Program-made: the position numbers and the translations under genes | Shown here: piece by piece, positions 57,244-64,000 of the stretch | Layout of the letters: the number at the start of each line of letters is the position of its first letter | Numbering within the stretch: the first letter of the stretch is position 1 | Notes under the pieces: model-generated | What the model was told of the DNA's origin: nothing | Database searches by the model: none | Seen by the model: the letters and a program-made list of their open reading frames with translations, nothing else | Assembly (NCBI GenBank): GCA_009763385.1 | Contig: CM019822.1 | Location: forward strand, 23,740,842-23,804,841 | Direction: 5' to 3' | Origin: Coix lacryma-jobi var. lacryma-jobi | Taxonomy: Eukaryota > Streptophyta > Magnoliopsida > Poales > Poaceae | Length of the DNA: 64,000 nucleotides

Positions 57244-57584
57244 AAACCCATCAGGATCAGAATAAAGCATGTCCAACATCTTTGGGTTCAAAATCAACAC
57301 AATGCAGAATGAGCAAAGTGAGAGAATTGTTATGACCTTGACCGAGTGACCCGTTCGTCGATGCCGCCAATCATCTGTTGAGGCAGGTGTTGGCGCTGAA
57401 TGTGTCGTGGGCGCCTCCCGAGTGAAGAAATCTCCCCCTCAATAGCAGCTGGCGCCTCCTCGGGTACAAAAGGTACAGCCCGAGGTGGCGGATCCTTCGG
57501 CCCCAAGTAGTCGACGAGAGGGGTTGGGGGCCGTGAGTCATCGTAGTAGAAGCCGATGCTTGTGGCACAGCTAAAAGGTCCAAA
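57244..57584 (-). pseudogene. Copia-1 pol, part upstream of RT
   Basis: The minus strand encodes FGPFSCATSIGFYYDDSR, a proline-rich linker, RPRHIQ and then a region with EPKDVGHAL and FNAMHE that runs into 29413 once element A is set aside. One in-frame stop follows DERVTRSRS (about 57335). It is cut at 57584 by Copia-2, whose left flank reads CCAAA. Confidence 0.75.
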
Positions 57585-59400
57585 TGGCTAGAGGGGGGGG
57601 GGGGTGAATAGCCAATTCAAAAATCTAGAAACCTAAACTCAAAGCTCAAAACGAGTGTATCAGATTGCACAGTCGGTACCACCGACTATAGGGACCGGTA
57701 CTACCGAGGTCGGTACTACCGGCTCTACAGGTCGGTACTACCGACAACCTAAAAAACTGCTACGAGACCGAGATAGAGGAGATGCAAAGTGGATCTAGCA
57801 CATACCAATGTTTCCATAGGAGATGTAGATGAAGTTATACCTTATCCAAGTAGTGGTCCTCCCAAAAGTGTAGATCGAGCCTTCTCACACCTAAGAACGA
57901 GAGAGGAGGGAGGGAAGAACGCGAAGAACAAGAATGCAAACAAAATAATCAAGATGCAAATCCAACAAGCACACGAGACACGAGATTTAACCGAGGTTCG
58001 GCCACTCTCACCAAGAAGCACCTACGTCCCCGTTGTTTGAGGTGACACACAAAGGTCAGAGTCTTTTCACCTCCTTCGCCTCACTCAAGCAAACCACAAA
58101 GGCTAGTTGAGTTTCTCACTAAGAATCAAGGGTAATACAAAACCCTTCGGAGTGCCCTCACAAATGAATCAATCACGGGCAAAACCGAAGAACACCTAAC
58201 CAGCTAGGGTTCCAAGAACCCAAGAGTAAAGAACACAAATCAAGCCGGAGAGATGTTGGATCCAAGTGCTCTAAACGTAGATCGATGTGTCTCACTCTCT
58301 AATCTCACTTCCCTAGCTCAAAGCTTGCAAGAGATTCACTCTAGAATCAAAGGGAGAGAGAGAAGCTTGGTCAACACTTGGGAGCTTTTCTTTCTTCTCT
58401 TAGGTCAGGCGAATGGGAGAAGTGTGTGTGAAGCCGGCCGAGCGGCTACTCATACTTGTCCAGTCTGCGACATGGTCGGTAGTACCGACCCCCCTGGGTC
58501 GGTAGTACCGACCGTACCAAATACAGCCGTTACAGCGACCGTTGACCAGATGGAACACCCGACCCTCAGTCGGTACCACCGGTGGTCGGTAGTACCGGCC
58601 CTAAGGCGGTACTACCACCAGGCCAAAGTAGCCACTTCGAGAGCATCCGAAACACTTCCAGACCACGGTACCACCGACCGACCCCTGGTCGGTACTACCG
58701 ACCCAATAACGGTACAACCGCCAGGTCAAACGGGCCATTTCTAGAGAGCCCCAAACTTTCTCCAAACTTTAGAGCCACCACGGTCGGTAGTACCGGCCCC
58801 ATAGCTGTACTACCGACAGGCCAAATTGAACCTGCACAGAGAGGGTGAGAAAACGTCCTGGATCCCTGGTACTACCGACCAGTGGGTCGTACTACCGAGG
58901 TCGGTAGTACCGGTCCTATGGCGGTACTACCGCTAGGTCACTTGAGACCAAATCCAGAGAGCATTGCACTCAGCACCCTTGGGCGGTACTACCGACCCCC
59001 TTGGTCGGTACTACCGACCACACCCAGAAAACCTCTATGTGTTCGTAAGTACGTGGTGTCTCTCAAGCGCTAGAAGTTAGTCGTCATGAGCACTTTTCTC
59101 CACATCTAGCTAGCCTCAAATGTATCCCTCTTGATAGTCCGGCTTGCCTATTACTCAAGATCAAAGATAAAACTAAAGTCTCAACTTGAGCAATGGCATC
59201 TTTTCCCTTCTCCATTTCACAAAGATAGAGCATATGATCACTTGAGAACTTGTGGTCGTCACCATCCAACATGGTCGCCATCTAGCTAGCTCCATCAAAG
59301 GCTTGGTCGTAATCCATTCTCATTAGCTACACACATGCTTAGCAATAGGATTAGACCAAAATGGGTTTCATCAATTAACCAAAATCAAACTAGGCTTTCA
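57585..59400 (-). repeat. 3' LTR of Copia-2
   Basis: 1816 bases with TG at 57585 and CA at 59399-59400. GAGGGGGGGGGGGGTGAATAG lies near the left end. It contains the GGTAGTACC repeat field. Confidence 0.8.
57665..59025. repeat. GGTAGTACC/GGTACTACC motif field
   Basis: Around 30 copies of CGGTAGTACCG or its complement CGGTACTACCG, often as GGTCGGTACTACCGACC, which is self-complementary except at its centre. Copies occur in two clusters (57670-57760 and 58465-59025), unevenly spaced in otherwise unique sequence. Confidence 0.85.
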
Positions 59401-60522
59401 ATCTCCCCCTTTTTGGTAATTGATGACAACCCAAACAAAGATATATGATTTTAGAAAGTAACCATATAGATAGTAGTATTTGCTCCCCCTACACATGTGC
59501 TATAGAGTTTGGTTCTAAAATTTAGCACACATGTATGGATGTGAAATATGGGTGAGCAACACTATCAATGATGATGCTAAGGCATAAAAATGGACCTTTG
59601 AAGCGTGATACCAATCAGAGTGCACATGTTATACCATCCTTAGCATCATTATTCACTAGACATACATCAAAAAATCTCAGACCCCGTGAATCAACCATTT
59701 ATAATAAGATTCTTGAACCACTTGAAACAACAATATGTCTAGTTGCAATCCTATACAATGCTATTAGACAATTCATCAATCAAGTCTTATCACTACTTAA
59801 CTAGCATTCATCACATAAGCATGAATATCAATATAATAGCTTATGCAATGCAACAAACGTATGAATATGCACATTTCAAATGCAACATACATGTTTATGA
59901 GCTTGCTCCCCCTATTTGTATGCTCAAATTTTAAGTGTACAAGCTTTCGAACCACTTGAAATTTTAATCCCCTTTTGTCTTTGTTACTACCCCCTTTCCA
60001 CTAGCATATATCTTTGTAGCACTTTCTTTCTCCCCCCCCTTTGTCAACAATTATCATAAAGGTGGAACAAAATTTTAAAGGAAGGAGGCAACAATTTGCA
60101 TGAGATACATGTGAGGGATCGAACTAAGTCAAGTTGTGGCTTAATCTAGCTCATGAACATAAGGTATTTAACACAGTTTGCTCTAGAGTAAGCTTCTTCA
60201 CACATCTTGCAATGGTTATCTTACTCACGTTGGTTACACACACATTTTGCTTACTTACTAGATCAAACACTAGAGTTACAAGCTCACACAAAAAAGTTAT
60301 ATGCTACCACAGATGAAGTCAAACATTGAAGCAATAGTGGTACCATATATACTTCAATCCATTTGATTTACCATGATGAACCTAGATAAGCAATGTGATG
60401 GCTATATGAACTAGAGCACACATCCTAATAAGAATGAATGCACATGCCAAACAAATTTCACCTTTGCTTTGTCGGAGAGAGGCATGTCATATGTGTGGGT
60501 GCATTCAACTCATGTTGGAGAA
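59401..60522 (-). other. Copia-2 polypurine tract and 3' untranslated region
   Basis: No gene. Minus strand CCAAAAAGGGGGAGAT at 59401-59416 abuts the LTR. Further CCCCCT runs at about 59485, 59908 and 60030 recall the multiple purine tracts of SIRE-type elements. Confidence 0.6.
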
Positions 60523-60963
60523 GTCAATGATATTCAATTCATTTCTTAGCTTGCAAAATATTCTCTCATCTAGTGGCTTGGTGAAGATATCGACAAGTTG
60601 ATCATCGGTGCCCACACTTTCAATGATATATCTTTCTTGCTTGATGATCTCTAATGAAGTGATGCCTTATGTCAATGTGCTTTGTTCTTGAATGTTGAAC
60701 CGGGTTGGTGCTATTTTGACGGCGCTCTCATTATCACATAGCAATGGGACTTGTCCAAACTTGACTCCATAATCTTGCATGTTGCTTTCATCATCCATAG
60801 CAATTGTGCACACAACTACCCGTGGATATGTATTCGACCTCGGCGATAGAGAGTGCAACACTATTTTGCTTCTTTGATGACCATGAGACAAGTGATCTTC
60901 CAAGCAATGACAAGTGCCTGATGTGCTCTTCCTATCCACCTTGCATCTCGCATAGTCGGAATC
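60523..60963 (-). pseudogene. Copia-2 pol: RNase H end
   Basis: Begins within a DSDYARCKVDRKSTSGT motif at the B3 junction (60963), followed by PLLCDNESAVKIA (about 60735) and LVDIFTKPLDE...LRNELNI near the end (about 60560). Frame shifts occur near 60890 and 60660, and the Glu-containing AEY motif is not readable. A clear Ty1/Copia RNase H, but broken. Confidence 0.8.
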
Positions 60964-62168
60964 TGTCGGTGTTTAGAACCCGGGGGTATGACACCACGAT
61001 TAATATGACCGCGTGCTCTCTTCCTGGATGGTGATGCAAGATGACACAAGGATTTATCCTGGTTCAGGCAAAGAAGGCCCTACGTCCAGCGGGGGAGGAG
61101 GTTCTTGTATTACTTGCACCTAAGTGCTTGTACATGGGGTAATACAATCTCAATGAGCGTGGACCGGAGTCCGGACTCGTGTTTTGTGTGTGGACTCGTG
61201 TGTCTCTTCTTGCGCGCGAAGGGCCCTGGCATCCCCTTTTATAGAACAAGAGGAGGCCAGGGTTTTACATAGGATTGACTTGTACAAGCGTTCGGTATGG
61301 CGAAGGGTAGGAACTCTGTCTCGTCGAAGTCACTGTAGCCAACGTGGGTGTTGCTGTTGAGGCGTCCTTGATACGTGGCCTCCATCCCGGGCGCGGACGT
61401 GGAGGCATGCGATGTGGAAGTCGTACAGCACCCATCCCGGTACGTACAGGACACGGCGGGTCCCTCCGGGTCTTCGGGTACCTGCCCTCCAATAGCGTGA
61501 AAGCAGTTAGGGGCTCGAGGGGCGCGGAGCCGGCCTCGAGGTGGCGCCTACGGAGGGCTCGAGCCCCCGCAGGTACGGGCAAGTCCCAGAACGCCCGGGC
61601 GTACAGCGGGATCCCAGGCCTCGGGATGAGGCTCGAGTGTGCTACGGTGCAGAGCACGGCCCACAGTGCCGTACTTGCGCCTTTTTTGCCCATGCTTGAG
61701 GTGAAGCGAGATTTGACTGTGGCTCCGGTTTACTGTGGCGCATGTCGCCGTGCACCAGAAGATGTGACCGGAGTAGGTGAACGCATTATATACGCAGTAT
61801 GGGGCTAGTACGGAGCGCCAACACGAGGCCTGGCTTGGAGGGCTCGGGCGAGACGGAGGTTGAGCTCCAGCTCGAGGCCTAGGGTGTGACGAGCCTCGAG
61901 GGATAGGCTATCGTGTTGGAGGGGCTCGAGGTCCCCGCGCGGGGTCCCGAGGAGCGGTGCACAGCTGTATCGGGTTCGAGGGGTAGGCTACCAGGAGGCG
62001 GTCGATAAGTGTTTGGCAAGTCTAAGCTCCCTGGCGGTGGGCCAGCGTTGCAGGCTCCGAGGGGTTGGTTTCTTGGAAGGTTAGCCTAGCTGGGTTTACT
62101 AATTGGTGCTCTAGGTTTAACCTATTTGTTTGCGTTGATTGGGGGTACCCTTTTGGTGTTCCCCGATA
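60964..62168 (-). repeat. 3' LTR of B3
   Basis: 1205 bases. The plus strand starts TGTCGGTGTTTAG and ends CCCCGATA. It has about one copy of the 43-bp unit (about 61510) and one CTCGGGCGAGACGGAG unit (about 61840), so it is the least expanded LTR of the family here. TATA box, as its complement, at about 61237-61246. Confidence 0.87.
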
Positions 62169-63186
62169 GTAGCCCCCGAGCCCTTGCTCGAGTGCTGGCA
62201 CTCGAGCAGGGGCTCCCGACTGGGATCTCAGGGTTAGCTAACCGGTCTCGAGGTTTTTTGGCCGTTTTGATTCCGTGGGTGTCGTGCGAGCGACACCCGC
62301 GGGTGTAGCCCCCGAGGCCACGGGGGAGTGGTTAGGGCTCCCTCGTGGGCTGTTTTGCGAGTGTTAGTTACATTTTTTAGGTTTGGGAGTGTCGAGCCCC
62401 CGAGTTTTTTAACCCTCTTTCGTCGAGGGTTGCCAGGCTGAACTGACCGGCCGGCTCTTTGAGCTGTCTGGCACGCCAATTGCCCTGGCTTGTCATCCCG
62501 CGAGTCCTTTCGATCGGATGCGAGGGGGGATGCCTCGTACTACCATGAGTGGGCGAGTATCGAGGTTCCCGGTGAGCTGGTAACGGGGAATCCAAGTGAG
62601 ACCTTGTGCCCCGTTCGATAGGGGTCGACTGTAGCCCGGAGGCGATCTCATAAAGCATGGGTGCTCAGTCTGCAGGAGTGCCGGGTCCATTCGATAGGAC
62701 CCGGTGGCTCGATGCCTCCCTCTGAGGGGATCTCACTGCACGTCGCGCGCCTCGCCTTGGATACACGTGAGGGGCCTCGAGGGCTTGGCCCTCGAGCGAT
62801 GCTGCGAGTGGCCCCCTTGGTGTCCCTGACTCGGGTGCTCGAAGCCAGCTGTCGAACCCTCTTCGAGGGCCAGCCTTCGCTGCTTCGCTTCGAGGCTTAA
62901 GGCCGGGGCCCGTTTTTACCTTCCTGAAGAAGCCTTCGTCGCTTGGAATCCTTCTGCCCGTTGGGCGCGCCTTTTAGGTGGAAACCGTCAGGGAATGGAG
63001 ATCGTGGCGCCAGGGCAGCAGATGTGAAGTTGGAGCGGCGGCCGCGGAGGGCCCCGGTAGTTGAGCGGATGGGATGTTGCCGCGCGTGTACCTGTCAACC
63101 GGCTCGAGACGTGGTTAGGTGGGCACATTAAATGCATGCGGTTACCTTTTTACGTCGTGGGAGACCCCGCCCGTTGGGGTTTTCCC
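62169..63186. other. B3 noncoding region upstream of the antisense gene
   Basis: Homologous to 1-628 of B1 and, reversed, to 51645-52613 of B2. About 370 bases at 62169-62530 show what is missing from B1 at the left window edge. No gene. Confidence 0.7.
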
Positions 63187-63195
63187 TTATAAATA
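63187..63195 (+). promoter_or_regulatory. TATA box of the B3 antisense gene
   Basis: TTATAAATA about 150 bases before the ATG at 63339, in the same setting as the B1 promoter. Confidence 0.65.
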
Positions 63196-63338
63196 TCGAA
63201 AGGGGGAAAAGGAACCCTTTACTTTGCCTTTGCCTTCACCGGCGCCATAGCCTTCCCGCGCCCTCTCCCTCGAGCTAGTCGATTGGGAATTTTCCGGTCG
63301 TCCGTCCATCCACTGCTCAGGTCCGCGTCGTCGCCGCC

Positions 63339-64000
63339 ATGGCCGCCCAAGTGCTGCCGGCCGAAGACTGGAGCTCGACGAAGACGACGCAGCAGGAGTT
63401 GGAGACGCTGGTGGAGAGGGGGCTTCTCCGCCCCAACCCGCAGGAGGGTCCCGCGTGGTGGATTCTCCCATCGGCGGACCATCGGGAGCCGCACCTGCCA
63501 GAGGGGTACGTGGTGAGCTTCACGCGCTACCACCGTATGGGGCTCGGCGTCCCGCCGAGCCGCTTCATGCGGGGGCTGGCCCACCACTTCGAAGTGGAGT
63601 TGCAGCACTTCTCCCCCCCACTCCATCTCGCACGCCGCCATCTACGCCGCGGTGTGTGAGGGGTACTTGAAGATTGAGCCACACTGGGAGATGTTCGTCC
63701 CACCTCTTCTGGGGCGAGCTTTTCAACAAGGCTGCGAAGCCGAGCGGGAGGAGGCTTGCGCGCGTGGGCTCCGTCACCATCACCGCAAGGACCGGGCCTT
63801 CGTCGGCCAACGTTCCCCGCGACTATCTCCGTTACAAGTTGTCCACCAACCAGGCGGGGTGGGACGACCACTGGTTTTACCTGCGGAACGTGGACGGGCT
63901 TCTTCCGTAGTACACTGGCAGGGTCATCACCCATCGCCCGGAGAAGTGGAACTGGGGCGTCGTGGCGGATAGGCAGCGCCCCCTGTTGCCGTTGATGAAC
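63339..64000 (+). pseudogene. antisense gene of B3, 5' part (Transposase_28-type)
   Basis: Starts MAAQVLPAEDWSSTKTT and stays open through EGYVVSFTRYHRMGLGVPPS to about 63620, longer than the same part in B1. One extra C near 63616 then shifts the frame. The domain continues in other frames (EPHWEMF at about 63675, WDDHWFYLRN at about 63865). CAG is replaced by TAG at 63907-63909 relative to B1, a C-to-T change of the kind caused by cytosine methylation. The remainder is off-window. Confidence 0.72.

Larger units (their letters stand above)
24593..57584 (-). mobile_element. Copia-1: SIRE-like Ty1/Copia retrotransposon (split by A)
   Basis: Occupies 24593-29413 and 57244-57584. Everything between is element A with its own insertions. 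From the left, in minus orientation: 3' LTR, polypurine tract, long 3' untranslated region, RNase H, RT, and the linker upstream of RT. The N-terminal RT motif reads across the A insertion (QVWVL on one side at about 29370, FNAMHE spanning the junction, EPKDVGHAL on the other at about 57290). It is cut again at 57585 by Copia-2, so gag, protease, integrase and the 5' LTR are off-window or lost. A long LTR and an AGGGGGAGATTG-like tract suggest the SIRE/Maximus group. Confidence 0.85.
57585..60963 (-). mobile_element. Copia-2: SIRE-like Ty1/Copia retrotransposon (3' part)
   Basis: In minus orientation: RNase H end of pol (60963-60523), 3' untranslated region, polypurine tract (complement of ATCTCCCCCTTTTTGG from 59401) and 3' LTR (57585-59400). 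The upstream part lies beyond B3, outside the window. It is inserted in Copia-1, with CCAAA at 57580-57584 as the visible half of a target duplication. Confidence 0.82.
60964..64000 (-). mobile_element. B3: Tat/Grande-type gypsy element, 3' part
   Basis: The 3' LTR (60964-62168), polypurine tract (complement of GTAGCCCCCGAG at 62169), noncoding region and the start of the antisense gene (63339 to the edge) have the same order and strand as B1. GAATC at 60959-60963 is the visible half of the target duplication in Copia-2. Gag, pol and the 5' LTR lie beyond 64000. Confidence 0.87.

Noticed and set aside
1..64000. Host protein-coding, rRNA or tRNA genes
   Set aside because: All recognisable coding motifs belong to transposons, and I found no rRNA or tRNA gene signature. 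tRNA-related matches are primer sites only.

Overview
This window is intergenic plant DNA, almost certainly from a grass. It is built entirely of transposable elements inserted into one another, and I found no host gene. The grass call is an inference from the element types: a Tat/Grande-type gypsy element with a Transposase_28-type antisense gene, a Tekay-type chromovirus, SIRE-like Copia elements with long LTRs, and a CACTA element with TNP2, Transposase_24, DUF8039 and Ulp1 modules. The many GC-rich LTRs fit as well. Genus cannot be decided from this sequence.

Layout. (1) 1-9892, minus strand: a deleted Tat-type gypsy element, called B1. Its 5' LTR is at 8535-9892 and its 3' LTR lies off the left edge. 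It keeps a gag fragment and the RNase H-integrase end of pol on the minus strand, plus a large intron-containing gene on the opposite strand (779-5155). B1 sits inside (2) a CACTA transposon, plus strand, visible from 9893 to its terminus at 23821. That element has a TNP2 transposase gene, a second gene (Transposase_24, DUF8039, proline-rich linker, Ulp1-type cysteine protease) and ACAGGCGGT repeats. A 3.16-kb solo LTR (18676-21835) interrupts the second gene. (3) 23822-24592: a short remnant, possibly hAT. (4) 24593-29413 plus 57244-57584: Copia-1, minus strand, split by (5) element A, an Athila-like gypsy element without RT or integrase, plus strand, 29414-57237. Element A is itself split twice: by C, a complete Tekay-type chromovirus (minus strand, 29454-43319, inside A's 5' LTR), and by B2, a pol-less Tat-type element (plus strand, 47607-53943, in A's interior). 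(6) 57585-60963: Copia-2, minus strand, inserted in Copia-1. (7) 60964-64000: B3, another Tat-type element, minus strand, inserted in Copia-2 and running off the right edge.

Target-site duplications support the nesting: ACATT for C, GGCATT (or GCATT) for A, AATTC for B2. GAATC (B3), CCAAA (Copia-2) and AAAAT (B1) are single flanks whose partners lie outside the window. The Copia-1 reading frame also resumes across A, and the CACTA frame resumes across the solo LTR.

Function. Only C still looks nearly complete: two 4.08-kb LTRs, an initiator-tRNA-Met-type primer site, gag, protease, RT, RNase H, integrase with an apparent chromodomain, and a polypurine tract. It also carries an extra 5' reading frame whose N-terminus closely resembles the histone H3 tail and whose C-terminus is strongly acidic. 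That is the most unusual feature here. A, B1 and B2 would need proteins supplied in trans. Many frame breaks are single-base indels, and the two LTRs of C also differ mainly by such indels, so some breaks may be long-read assembly errors rather than true mutations.
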